DNA of 33,311 nt, from positions 1 to 33,311 of the forward strand of contig JAPLOF010000002.1 in the NCBI GenBank assembly GCA_026692665.1, written 5' to 3'. Source of the stretch: Planctomycetota bacterium (GTDB taxonomy: Bacteria > Planctomycetota > UBA1135 > GCA-002686595). The stretch's first letter is position 1. The number at the start of each line of letters is the position of its first letter. The position numbers were made by a program, and so were the translations under genes. Below, in pieces: positions 8,494 to 16,941 of the stretch. Under the pieces are notes generated by a model. That model saw only the letters and a program-made list of their open reading frames with translations, made no database searches and was not told the origin of the DNA.

Positions 8494-10296
8494 TCAGATG
8501 TCGTCCAAGGCCTTCTTGAGCTTCTCAAGCTGCTTCCTGGTTGACTCCTCAGCCTTGTCCCGAATAGCCGCAGTGAGTTCCTGACCAACCTTGCCCTCCT
8601 CCTTCAGGATGGGCTTCCAGTACTTCTTCCACCCACGGCGAATCGTGTCGCCAAGATCATCCGACGCCACCTCCCACAGTGCATCGCAGCTCTTGCGATT
8701 GAACACATCCTTCTTGCTGGTAGCTTGATGCGCAACGAGCGCCATAATGAACAGCCCAAGCGCAACACGTGCTTGCGGCACTCGATAGTTAACAACATCA
8801 TCATTCTGATCGTGAGTGATGTGAAGGCGGTGCTTCCTCAGCGCCTCCTGCGAATCGAGGAGCCATCCAGCGGCGTACACGGCGTTCAGGTGCTTAGTAA
8901 ACCAGACCGCATAGGCCTCCCATTCGCTAGCACCGCCCGCCGACACGTAGCGCCCCCGCATCATTCCAAAGGCCGCCATTATCCCTCGCCAACCGATGTC
9001 TTTGTCTAGAGGAGCAAGAAGCAATGTGTTCTTCTTGGACTCAAGCATGTCCTCGATTTCTTTTTTCTCAGCCTGAATGTCCTTCTGGAGTTTATCGCCG
9101 GCCTGATTTGCCCCAAACCTCAGCTCCGCAAAGGCGTACTGTGCAATATCAGACTTCGCCTCCATTTCGGCTTCGAGACTTCGAAGACAGTGGATGTAGC
9201 GCTTCAGTGGAGAGAAGTTCTCAAGCAAGTATGCGATGCCTGGAAGCACTCTTGAACTGAAGTGCTTTCGGAGCGCCTCGGATGCCTCGATGGCCAGCTT
9301 GTCCCGTTGAAATGCACTGAACAGCTCTGGCGTCTGCGGATCGACCAGAAGCGCGGTCTTCTGGTCTTCTGTAAGGTCCTCACCAAGCACATATGACTCG
9401 AGCCATTCATGAAGCTCTTCGATACCAAATACAGTCCCCCTAACCTTGAGACGCTCGCCCCCTTCTTCAAGCCCCCGCCAGTCAAACATTAGGAGTGGAG
9501 CTCGGCTGAGAGCCCTCCTTGCGCGCGGAAGCGAATCATTCTCGTGGCAATACTGAAGCACTTCCTGGACGCACACGCGATTTACACTCTCGTCCGTCAG
9601 CAGTATAGTGCGAGCCTCGTTCGGCCGACGCGCCTCAGTGTTGATGTAGACGAAGATGTTCCGGACAAAGTCAAGGATCGTCCCCGCCTGCTTACGTGGA
9701 TCAATCTTCCTAAGCCCAAAGACCACAGCGGGGACGACCCATCGCTTGGCCGCCCCATCACCCTGCTTGGCCACACAGCGCTTCAGCGCTGATAGACGAT
9801 GCTGGCCATCTATCGCCACGACACGTACCCGCTCATCATTCCACTCGACGATTCCGAATTCGCGCGAAGCTTCAATCCACCGAAATCGGAAGACCCCGGG
9901 ACGCTCGAGAAACCTCCACGTCGTTTGTTCGATGTCGATCGAGCCCTCCGCTAGCTCGGGAAGCAGCGGGTCGATCCGTGTCGGGTCATCGGCATCCTTC
10001 GCGATAAGGGTCAACGTGAGTGGGTTAAAGAACTTCACCTTCGCGGCATCTTCGAAGTATGGAATTAGCCCTTTCGTCACTCGCTCGGTATCTACCTCTC
10101 GCTGAAACAAGTGCCGCACAGGCCACTTCTCGCTTCCGGGAATCTCGCTAACTAGCTCAACGCGCTTGAGATCATTCACGCTCAGTGCTGTCTGAACGAA
10201 AATGCACTGCGCATTCGCGCCTCCACCGAACTCGCCGAAGTACCCGGCAAGCCTTTGATTGTAAACTTCGCGAACAACGACCGGAGGTTTCGACAT
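8494..10296 (-). CDS. DGQHR-domain protein (DndB-like)
   Basis: A 600-residue protein with the signature VVAIDGQHRLSALKR, DGQHR at residues 163-167. This is the hallmark of the DGQHR/DndB family found with DNA phosphorothioation clusters, where DndB acts as a regulator. It also resembles ParB/sulfiredoxin-like folds. The long C-terminal half (about 300-600) is helical, with charged coiled-coil-like stretches near 400-430 and at the very end (Glu/Lys-rich). It is longer than a typical DndB (about 360), so it is probably a distinct DGQHR subfamily with its own C-terminal domain. The start is ATG at 10296. It lies 19 nt after the GIY-YIG-like gene and 8 nt before the helicase. Composition is AT-richer than the sspBCD genes. 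Confidence 0.88.
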   Translation of the reverse strand: MSKPPVVVREVYNQRLAGYFGEFGGGANAQCIFVQTALSVNDLKRVELVSEIPGSEKWPVRHLFQREVDTERVTKGLIPYFEDAAKVKFFNPLTLTLIAKDADDPTRIDPLLPELAEGSIDIEQTTWRFLERPGVFRFRWIEASREFGIVEWNDERVRVVAIDGQHRLSALKRCVAKQGDGAAKRWVVPAVVFGLRKIDPRKQAGTILDFVRNIFVYINTEARRPNEARTILLTDESVNRVCVQEVLQYCHENDSLPRARRALSRAPLLMFDWRGLEEGGERLKVRGTVFGIEELHEWLESYVLGEDLTEDQKTALLVDPQTPELFSAFQRDKLAIEASEALRKHFSSRVLPGIAYLLENFSPLKRYIHCLRSLEAEMEAKSDIAQYAFAELRFGANQAGDKLQKDIQAEKKEIEDMLESKKNTLLLAPLDKDIGWRGIMAAFGMMRGRYVSAGGASEWEAYAVWFTKHLNAVYAAGWLLDSQEALRKHRLHITHDQNDDVVNYRVPQARVALGLFIMALVAHQATSKKDVFNRKSCDALWEVASDDLGDTIRRGWKKYWKPILKEEGKVGQELTAAIRDKAEESTRKQLEKLKKALDDI

Positions 10297-10315
10297 AGGT
10301 AGAGAAGACTTCCTT

Positions 10316-10954
10316 CTATCGGGAACTGTACGGCGGCCGAGCTAGCCGCATTGCCACCTGCTCTAGCAGAAGATGCAGGTTGTGCTTGCGCACCATACCG
10401 GCATCGAGCGGGTTCATTTCAATGCACGCGAACACGAGATCGCTGACGCCAAGACGCGGAACACCCTCTGGTGTCCGCTCGATGTTGCGCTGGAATCGCT
10501 CAGCAAAGCCCGTACTACCGGAGGCGTGCTGATCATAGCGGGTTCGAAGCGCGTCCGCGTGGCCGACGTACAGTGGCGGCAAGAAGACCGAGGCCTCCAT
10601 CAATGTACGCTGAAACACATCCCGGAGCCCATCAGTAGACTTCATTGACTCCCAATGCTGGTACATCTCATCCGTAAGCCGAGCTCTTGATGACTTGGAT
10701 ACAGAGAGGGCAACTCGCTCCCAATTAAAATCTACGTAACACTCACGCTCTGCCTTGCCATCCGCTGGAGCGTCGAAGTCGAGAATTGCCTGGACTCCCC
10801 CGACAACGGCGCCTAGGTCCTCGGAGAATAGCCAGAGGGGACAGAACCATGCGTAAACCCCGGCACCTTCCGGGATAGCCCCTCTATTGGCAAACGTGTA
10901 GAATCCCACGCGGCTCTGAACATCACGCCAGGTTGCTGCAAAGTCGAGGGACAT
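10316..10954 (-). CDS. GIY-YIG-like nuclease with a long internal insertion
   Basis: A 212-residue protein with the split pattern of a GIY-YIG nuclease: GVYAW at residues 32-36, LYVGHADALRTRYDQH at 128-143 (YVG followed by the conserved Arg and His), and a late Glu in LLLEQVAMRL that fits the metal-binding Glu. About 90 residues separate the first two motifs, where the family usually has 10-30, so the fold is interrupted by an insert. Cutting of DNA is inferred, not shown. ATG 10954 is preceded by AAGG at about 7 nt. The same frame stays open to 11086 and reads like protein, with only a TTG at 11014 as an alternative start, so the true N-terminus is uncertain (see the entry at 10963-11166). 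Followed after 19 nt by the DGQHR gene. Confidence 0.72.
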   Translation of the reverse strand: MSLDFAATWRDVQSRVGFYTFANRGAIPEGAGVYAWFCPLWLFSEDLGAVVGGVQAILDFDAPADGKAERECYVDFNWERVALSVSKSSRARLTDEMYQHWESMKSTDGLRDVFQRTLMEASVFLPPLYVGHADALRTRYDQHASGSTGFAERFQRNIERTPEGVPRLGVSDLVFACIEMNPLDAGMVRKHNLHLLLEQVAMRLARPPYSSR

Positions 10955-10962
10955 CTTGGACC

Positions 10963-11166
10963 TTACTCCCCGCTCCAGGCGGTACCACAAGCCAACTCTA
11001 CTTGAGGTCGGCAACAGGTTGCGCGCAAGGATGGCCCACGATGCGAACGCCCTCGTTGCGCTGAGCTGGCCTCCATATTGAACAGGTTAGTAGCCACCCT
11101 ACTTACCCATCCGGCAAACCGAAACGACGTGGTTACGTCTGGCATGTTGGGGCCGCTCGGAGTCAT
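10963..11166 (-). CDS. Small ORF coupled to sspD-like gene, possibly frameshifted 5' part of next gene
   Basis: A 67-codon frame whose ATG overlaps the preceding stop as ATGA, the same junction used by the upstream genes of this operon, and which ends 8 bp before the nuclease ATG. No domain is recognised. After about residue 26 a different reading frame becomes more protein-like: from 11086 the frame of the GIY-YIG-like gene reads QYGGQLSATRAFASWAILAR and continues unbroken into it. So either this is a real small protein, or the two frames were once one longer protein now split by a frameshift near 11086-11095, or a sequencing error joins them. Confidence 0.35.
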   Translation of the reverse strand: MTPSGPNMPDVTTSFRFAGWVSRVATNLFNMEASSAQRGRSHRGPSLRATCCRPQVELACGTAWSGE

Positions 11167-11948
11167 AGTTCACAAATAAGGCAGGGGCGTTCGGAATCGT
11201 CGTCGATCTCCGCTTCTTGCCCATGCGCGCTCGACGACCGCTGGGACCGGGCTTCGGCCTGCTCCTTTATCTGCGCAACCCTCTCCGGCTTAGAGAGTTC
11301 CTCAAGGCTCTCCCCAGTGTGCCACGTGTATCGATCGCCGGTAACCGGATCGACCTTCTCGTACGCCTTCGCCTTCTCGAACAGGTCCGGGTGCTTCTCG
11401 AGCAAGCCAACCCACTCGCTCTTCCTCTGGAAGAAGCAGAAGTAACACCCTGACCTCGAGCGCCACTCGTAGTACTTCGGCAGGCCTAGCCCCGCTTCAT
11501 CGAGGATGCGCAGCACGTCCGCGTGGTTGATTCCGTCCTCCTTGAACGGGAACCGCGTCTTGATGTTCGGCTTCGTCGAGATCATCCCCTCGCGGTCCTC
11601 GTCGGCACGGATGCCTACGTAGCTGACCACCGGCTCATCCCCCACGTACTCCTCGAAGGGCTTCAACTTGAGCACCCGCGTGCACCACCGCTGCCGCGAG
11701 GACGGCAGGTACCCGTTGAAGAGCTTCAGGTAGTGGTCGAACGGCCGCTCCGCGTTCAGCCGGATGATCGGCTTCCCGAGGTACGCCTCCAGCTTCGCCA
11801 GGAACTCGTACGTCTCCTCGAGCTCTTTGTCCGTGTCCGTGAACACGTACTCCATGTCCGCGACCTTGTCGCGCATGTACACCGCGAGAGCCGCGCTGTC
11901 CTTGCCGCCCGAGATCCCGAGGATGTGGCGGGTCTTCTTCTCGGTCAT
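11163..11948 (-). CDS. sspD: SspD/DndC-like ATP pyrophosphatase (PAPS-reductase family)
   Basis: A 261-residue enzyme of the PAPS-reductase/ATP-pyrophosphatase fold. In DNA phosphorothioation, DndC and SspD activate the DNA phosphate with ATP so sulfur can be inserted. The P-loop is SGGKDS (residues 13-18) and the next strand ends YVFTDTDKE. Cysteines that could hold an iron-sulfur cluster are C89 (in RWCTRV), C168 and C171 (SGCYFC), and a C-terminal pair C256/C259 (CLIC). The ATG at 11948 overlaps the stop of the ATPase gene (ATGA). Order DUF4007, ATPase, PAPS-reductase-like matches sspB-sspC-sspD, which is why I prefer SspD over DndC. There is no DndD or DndE here. The mostly high-GC gene marks the end of the GC-rich part of the operon. 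Confidence 0.88.
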   Translation of the reverse strand: MTEKKTRHILGISGGKDSAALAVYMRDKVADMEYVFTDTDKELEETYEFLAKLEAYLGKPIIRLNAERPFDHYLKLFNGYLPSSRQRWCTRVLKLKPFEEYVGDEPVVSYVGIRADEDREGMISTKPNIKTRFPFKEDGINHADVLRILDEAGLGLPKYYEWRSRSGCYFCFFQRKSEWVGLLEKHPDLFEKAKAYEKVDPVTGDRYTWHTGESLEELSKPERVAQIKEQAEARSQRSSSAHGQEAEIDDDSERPCLICEL

Positions 11949-14900
11949 CGGGAAGCTCCGGCTGTGTCAGCGGGAGTGGGCAAGGTCAACTCCTCGATCA
12001 GGGTTCGGCAGGCGAGCGCCGCGGCGGCAACGGCGCCATTCTTGTTCACGTTCGGGTCTTCCTGCAAGAACTTCCGGAGCCTTTCTGCGAGGGCGCGGAT
12101 GTGGGGCTCGTCCTTCTCCGAGATCGCGACCACGTGGTCGAGCTCTCCACCGGCCGAGGTCGCCACGGCGATCCGCATCAGCGGCAGGTCGCCCTCCTTC
12201 GAGCGCTTCCTCGCGATGGCCATCGCCTCCACGGCGACGAGGCCTTGGCTCAGGCGCACGAGCTGGACCCGAGCGCGCTCGAGGTCCTGGTCGTGCCAGC
12301 TGGCGGGGGGCTTGCCGGCGAGCAGGGTCCCCATCGAGACCAGCCATTCGTGATCGCCGAGCGACGGCTCGGCGAGGCGCAGCAGGAAGGCCTTCAGGCC
12401 GACGTCTCCCGTCAGCTCGAGCACGGCGTTCGCGCGGCGTTGAGCCTGCGCACGTAGGTCCGCCATCTCCGAGGGCAGGCCGAAGGCGCTGGAGACCTGA
12501 GAGCGGACGTGGTCGAGCAGCTTCGGGTAGGCCTGCTTGAGCTCCCGGAGGGACCCGCGCAGCGCGGTGACGAAACCGTCGGCCTCCTTCCCCTCGAGCC
12601 CAGCCGAGGACGAGATCGGCTCGATCCCCAGTGCGTTCGGCAGCTCCGCGAAGAGCAACTGTGCGGGCTCCTTGCCCCGCAGCAACGCCTCGCGCACGGC
12701 GCGCGTGCGGTCGTCGATCTGCCGCGTGGTGCGCGTGTAGGCCGGCAGCTGTCCCGCAAAGCTGGAGAGCGCACGCGCGATCGTCACCAGGGTCGTCTTG
12801 CTGCCCGCGGGCTGGGTGAGAAGGCCCTTGAGCTCCTCGAAGATCTTCGCCCGGTCGCCGCCGAGGCGCAGCAGCTGGACCTCGATCTTCGAGGGCTGCC
12901 GCAGCATGCGCTCGATGAACGCGGGCGTGATATCCGGCACGAAGCCCCCGTCCTCGTAGACCGCGACGTCGTCGCGGTTGGCGAGCACCGTGGCGAGCAG
13001 CAACACCGGCTGTACCCCTGTCTTGATCCCGAGAGGCGGGCTGCTGAGGACCTCGTAGATCGAGCTGAGGGTGAAGCGCTTGGACTCACCCTGCTCGAGA
13101 AGCTCGACGATCTTGTCCCAAGCCGCCTTGAAGCTGCGGGCTTTGCCTCGCGGCCGCTGGAACGCCCAACGCCCGTCGCCTTGCTCCGCGTGCATGCCGT
13201 GCGCGCGCAGGATCGAGGCGTACATCGAGTACTCGGGCGGGTTGCCCTCGATCCCGAGTCGTTCGCGGTCGCCGCGCAGGATCATCGCCTGCATCAGCTC
13301 GCGCTGCGCCGAAGCGGCCGCGGAGGACAGCGCGCTGCGGTTGATCAGCTCGTGGTGGATCCAAGGCGCGGACTTGTAGAACAGGTCGCAGAGGTTGGAG
13401 ACCACGCGGGTCAGGGAGACCGTTCCGTCGGCCGAGTGGTCGCGGCCGCCGTTCACCCACTGGCACTTGCGGCCGTCGGTGAGGACGGCCGTGAGCTGCT
13501 CGCGCAGGAGCCGCTCCACCTCGCTGATCCGGCCCAGGAGCTCCCGGCGCGCGACGGCGTCCGACTGCAGCTCCGGCGTGCTCGCGCGCACGTGCTCGAG
13601 CGCGAGCAGGTCGCCGGCCAGGCTACGGATCAGCTGAGCCTCGCGGGGCAGGCCCACGAGGATCGGCCGCTTCGAGGCCTCCAGGTTCCAGTAGCGCATC
13701 GCGCTGCCGGGGCCCACGATCAGCTCCTCTGCCGTCGTCTGCTTCGTGGGGATGATCAGCCAGATCAGGCCATCGGCCTTCGTCGCGGGGTGCTCTTGGT
13801 CTCCGTCGAACAGCGTCTCGTCCGCGTATCGCACCTCGAAGTACCGCAGAGTCCCCGTCTCGAACAGGTGCTTGCGCGCGACGACGGGCCGCGGCGGCGC
13901 GAGGCGCGTCAGGCGGCGAGGGAGGTTGTCGTCGGGGTGAACCTGCCCGTGCGCCTTCTGCACGAGGGCGTCGATGTCGAGGTCGCTCCCCTCCCACAGC
14001 TGGAAGGAGTTCTGGTACTTGCGGTAGACGAGGAGCGAGGCGCTCTGCAGCCGCGCGAGCGAGTCCCGTACGACGTCGGCCGTGATCGCACCATCCTGGA
14101 GCGCCGCGATCACGGCCTGCTCCGATGCGCGCACGCCCATCGCCTCGCCGAACATCCCGAGGAGCCCGATCAACTTGAGCACGCGCTCGTCGATCCGCTC
14201 CGCTCCCTTTGGAAGACGGCGGATGCACGTCTCGACGAGAGCCCACGTATGGCCCTGTTGGCCGTACAGGCGCCCTCCGAACGCCGCGACGACGTAGTCG
14301 TACAGCTGGTCGAGGCGGTAGTACGGCACGTCGCCGTTGACCGGCGAACCCTCGAGATGCTGGCGGAATCCGTGCGGCTCGCTACTCCCGAGGAACGCGA
14401 AGAGGGAGCGTTCGTTCTGAGCCAAGCGGCTGCGGAAAAGGGGGCCGAGCGCGAGCGCGGCGAGCGGATGGAGGGGCGCGACTGCCGCGAGCAGCTCGGC
14501 GAAGTCCCCTTCCGCCTTCTCGGGAAGCAGGTCCTGCACCTCCGCGCATTCCGCTTCGATCCGCTTCGTCAGCGCGGGGGAGAGTCGCTCGCGGTTCAGT
14601 GCAGCCCCGACGAGGCGCACGACCTGGTCCGACGACTCCTGGAACGGGATGTCCTCGAAGCGGCCCTGGATCTTGGCCCACTCCGTGCGCTTCGAGTTCG
14701 ACAGCCGCGATGCGTACTGGTCGAAGGCCTGGTGCAGCATCACGACGAAGACGATCGGCACGTCTTCGCTGCGGCTCGCCGCTTCGGCGAGTTCCTGCAG
14801 CAGGTGGACGTCGCCATGGCTGACGCCGCGGGCGGCGAGTTCGAGCACGCGGCCGGCCTCGTCGAGGATGATGAGCAGGCCTTGCCCGCTCCGCTTCGAC

Positions 14901-15484
14901 GCAGCCACCTGCTTCGCGGACTTCTCGAACAGCTCGACGACTTCCTTCGGGCTGGGGAACTCCCCCTTCTTCACCCGTTTCGCCGCGTCGATGACCTCCT
15001 GCAGGATCTCGGGCTTGCTGCCCCCGCCCTGCCAGAAGTTCTCGAGCGACGCGACGAGGGCGTCGAGGAGCACGGCTTCGATGCGCTTCGGCTGGCCGGT
15101 CGCCAAGACGGGGTGCAGGCCGAACTCGGCCGGCAGGAGTCCACCCTTCCCGAACAGGCTCCTGTGCAGCTCGGGATCGGCCTCCCGAAGTAGCTTGCGC
15201 GCCAGGTCGCCTTCACTCCCCGAGGCGAGTGCGTGCGACAGGAAAAGGGCGAACGCGGACTTCCCCGTGCCGTACGGCCCGGTGAGGCTCCATGCTCGCG
15301 ACGTACGGCCACGCGCAAGCCCACCGACGACGCGCGAGAGGATCGATCGAGCGAGCGGCGTGACGACGTACCCGCGCAGCCACTCCTCTCCGTGGAAGTC
15401 GCGCTCGAGGTGCGCCGAGCGCTGGAAACGCGGACGCAGCGAAACCACGTCGGACCAGAAACGCGTGGTGGAGACCTTGGTCAT
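11945..15484 (-). CDS. sspC: SspC-like large P-loop ATPase
   Basis: A 1179-residue cytosolic ATPase. The N-terminal NTPase module has Walker A TGPYGTGKSAFA (GPYGTGKS at residues 69-76) and Walker B LLIILDEAG (D208, E209), with DIPFQESSDQ further on. The rest is helical with no other recognisable domain, probably a DNA-binding and protein-binding scaffold. It sits between a DUF4007 gene and the PAPS-reductase-like gene, overlapping both by ATGA, which is the sspB-C-D arrangement. SspC is the ATPase of single-strand phosphorothioation, so I infer this enzyme powers or directs sulfur insertion. The ATG at 15484 is chosen because the P-loop lies at the normal distance and it is coupled to the upstream stop; the frame stays open far upstream but there it is only the antisense-like shadow of the DUF4007 gene. 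Composition is like the host. Confidence 0.85.
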   Translation of the reverse strand: MTKVSTTRFWSDVVSLRPRFQRSAHLERDFHGEEWLRGYVVTPLARSILSRVVGGLARGRTSRAWSLTGPYGTGKSAFALFLSHALASGSEGDLARKLLREADPELHRSLFGKGGLLPAEFGLHPVLATGQPKRIEAVLLDALVASLENFWQGGGSKPEILQEVIDAAKRVKKGEFPSPKEVVELFEKSAKQVAASKRSGQGLLIILDEAGRVLELAARGVSHGDVHLLQELAEAASRSEDVPIVFVVMLHQAFDQYASRLSNSKRTEWAKIQGRFEDIPFQESSDQVVRLVGAALNRERLSPALTKRIEAECAEVQDLLPEKAEGDFAELLAAVAPLHPLAALALGPLFRSRLAQNERSLFAFLGSSEPHGFRQHLEGSPVNGDVPYYRLDQLYDYVVAAFGGRLYGQQGHTWALVETCIRRLPKGAERIDERVLKLIGLLGMFGEAMGVRASEQAVIAALQDGAITADVVRDSLARLQSASLLVYRKYQNSFQLWEGSDLDIDALVQKAHGQVHPDDNLPRRLTRLAPPRPVVARKHLFETGTLRYFEVRYADETLFDGDQEHPATKADGLIWLIIPTKQTTAEELIVGPGSAMRYWNLEASKRPILVGLPREAQLIRSLAGDLLALEHVRASTPELQSDAVARRELLGRISEVERLLREQLTAVLTDGRKCQWVNGGRDHSADGTVSLTRVVSNLCDLFYKSAPWIHHELINRSALSSAAASAQRELMQAMILRGDRERLGIEGNPPEYSMYASILRAHGMHAEQGDGRWAFQRPRGKARSFKAAWDKIVELLEQGESKRFTLSSIYEVLSSPPLGIKTGVQPVLLLATVLANRDDVAVYEDGGFVPDITPAFIERMLRQPSKIEVQLLRLGGDRAKIFEELKGLLTQPAGSKTTLVTIARALSSFAGQLPAYTRTTRQIDDRTRAVREALLRGKEPAQLLFAELPNALGIEPISSSAGLEGKEADGFVTALRGSLRELKQAYPKLLDHVRSQVSSAFGLPSEMADLRAQAQRRANAVLELTGDVGLKAFLLRLAEPSLGDHEWLVSMGTLLAGKPPASWHDQDLERARVQLVRLSQGLVAVEAMAIARKRSKEGDLPLMRIAVATSAGGELDHVVAISEKDEPHIRALAERLRKFLQEDPNVNKNGAVAAAALACRTLIEELTLPTPADTAGASR

Positions 15485-16485
15485 CGCGTCGCCCCCCTCT
15501 TGTTCGTGTCGATGCCGTTGCGCTCGTAGTGACGCGCGAGCAGCGTGAACGGCTTCACCTTCCGCTTCACGAGGACTTGCCGCAAACCAGCGGTGTCGTC
15601 GTAGACGAACGCCCCTCCGGTGGCGTGGTCGAGCTTCTCCAGTCGCTGGAGAAGCGCGTCCTCGGAGAGCGCGAAGACTCGGCCGGGCCCACCCAGCCCG
15701 AACGCGATCTTGTCGATCGCGAGCGTGCCCGCGAGCTCCGGCAGAGCTTCGACGTAGGCGGCCAGGGCGTACGCGAAGATCAGGTCCGGGAGCGTCTGTC
15801 GTTCGCCGCGATCGAGCATGTAGGTGCCGCGTGCGGCCAGCTCGCGGATCAAGCCGAGCTCGACGAGCGGGCAGTCCAGGGTGTCCTCGATGCTCACCGT
15901 GCGCCCGACGCGGGCCGGCACGTACGTGCCGAGGAAGCAGTCGATGTCCCGGCTCAGCGAGGTGTCGGAGGTCCGGCTCCATCCGTGCTCCTCGACCAGG
16001 GTCATCAGCCACGTGAGGAGCTCGGGCTTCGTGAACTCGGGCTGAGGCAGGTGGCTGAACACCCAGTACCAGGTCGTGGCCTCGGCGGGGCGAGAGCAGA
16101 GCTCCCAGTGCAAGAGCCAAAGGGTCCCCGGGTCCTCGAGGTACGGGTCCCAGCCCTCGTCGTCGAACAACTTGGTGCCGAGGTCGGTGACCTTGAGCAA
16201 GGGCATGCGGCCGCCGCGCGGATCCGGCTCGGCGCTGAGCACGCCGAAGACCTCGCCCCAGTGGCGAATGGACTTGACCATGTTCTTCCCGACCCCGAGG
16301 CGAACCAGCGCGTCCTCGGCCTGGAAGATCTCGGGGTCCTCGCGGACCGCACGCACGGCCTTGTAGAGCCACTGGTAGCGGAACGGGAAAGTCTCGTGTC
16401 CCGAGAACCGGCCGCGCACGCTGCTACTGAACGGGCTCTGGGAGTAGGCGGGCGCGTTGGTCCGCAGTGACTGGGTCGCGGTCAT
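15481..16485 (-). CDS. sspB: SspB-like DUF4007 protein
   Basis: A 334-residue protein of the DUF4007 family, recognised by the block FSGHETFPFRYQWL (residues 27-40) near the N-terminus and the motif LGVGKNMVKSIRHWGEVFG (about 64-82). DUF4007 proteins occur next to the SspC ATPase and the SspD pyrophosphatase. From memory SspB of the Ssp system is this protein and was reported to nick DNA, which would open the strand for sulfur insertion; I cannot confirm that here. A winged-helix-like DNA-binding N-terminus would fit the motif. The ATG at 16485 overlaps the HTH stop and its own stop overlaps the ATPase start, both as ATGA. High confidence in family, moderate in the SspB role. Confidence 0.85.
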   Translation of the reverse strand: MTATQSLRTNAPAYSQSPFSSSVRGRFSGHETFPFRYQWLYKAVRAVREDPEIFQAEDALVRLGVGKNMVKSIRHWGEVFGVLSAEPDPRGGRMPLLKVTDLGTKLFDDEGWDPYLEDPGTLWLLHWELCSRPAEATTWYWVFSHLPQPEFTKPELLTWLMTLVEEHGWSRTSDTSLSRDIDCFLGTYVPARVGRTVSIEDTLDCPLVELGLIRELAARGTYMLDRGERQTLPDLIFAYALAAYVEALPELAGTLAIDKIAFGLGGPGRVFALSEDALLQRLEKLDHATGGAFVYDDTAGLRQVLVKRKVKPFTLLARHYERNGIDTNKRGATR

Positions 16486-16712
16486 CGGGCGGCCTCCTGC
16501 CTCGGGCGATCCGAGATCGACGTTGCCTGTGGGGTCCCGTGGCTGTGGGTGCCGGCGAGCGCGAAGCGCTCGATCTCGGCCTGGAGGAAGCGCACGGACC
16601 GGCCGACGCGGAACGAGGGCAGCTCGCCCTTCCGCGCCAGCTCGTACACGGTCTTCGTCGTCACGCGGAGGTAGGCGGCCACCTCCCGAACGGTCATCAC
16701 GTCGTCGCTCAC
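16482..16712 (-). CDS. Excisionase-family helix-turn-helix protein heading the Ssp operon
   Basis: A 76-residue DNA-binding protein of the excisionase (MerR-like, HTH_17) type: MTVREVAAYLRVTTKTVYEL then ARKGELPSFRVGRSVRF and a helix QAEIERF. The tail of about 22 residues is polar and has no motif. The GTG at 16712 is preferred because GAGGGG lies about 6 nt upstream; the ATG at 16697 has no ribosome site. Its stop overlaps the DUF4007 start (ATGA), so it is the first cistron and its translation is coupled to SspB. It may autoregulate the operon or recruit the complex to particular sites. That role is inferred. A weak promoter candidate lies upstream (TTGATC, 17 nt, GAATTC on the minus strand). 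Confidence 0.8.
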   Translation of the reverse strand: MSDDVMTVREVAAYLRVTTKTVYELARKGELPSFRVGRSVRFLQAEIERFALAGTHSHGTPQATSISDRPRQEAAR

Positions 16713-16941
16713 GGCACCCCTCGATTCCTCACGGCTCCACGACGGTGCCGAGAATTCCAAAGGGCTCGACCACGGATCAAGGGCGGCGTGTCCAGCACGC
16801 CCGATCCGTCGGGAAGCCTCTGCGCCTACAGAAGTTGCGTGGGTTCTCTCCGACGAGGCGGCGAGCCCCGTGAATGCGTCATCCCCAAACGCGCGGCCGG
16901 GACTCGCGCGCGGCGCTTTCCACAGGGAAGATCCGTCGCCG

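Noticed and set aside
12509..15193. Plus-strand open frame of 894 codons opposite the SspC-like gene
   Set aside because: It mirrors the codon bias of the real gene on the other strand and has no recognisable domain; the minus frame has Walker motifs and coupled starts.
6860..16712. A canonical DndABCDE cluster
   Set aside because: No DndA, DndD or DndE homologue is visible; DUF4007 plus the large ATPase and SspD order fits the Ssp type better.
16713..16941. Strong promoter for the Ssp operon
   Set aside because: Only a weak TTGATC-17-GAATTC match was found on the minus strand; too degenerate to call.
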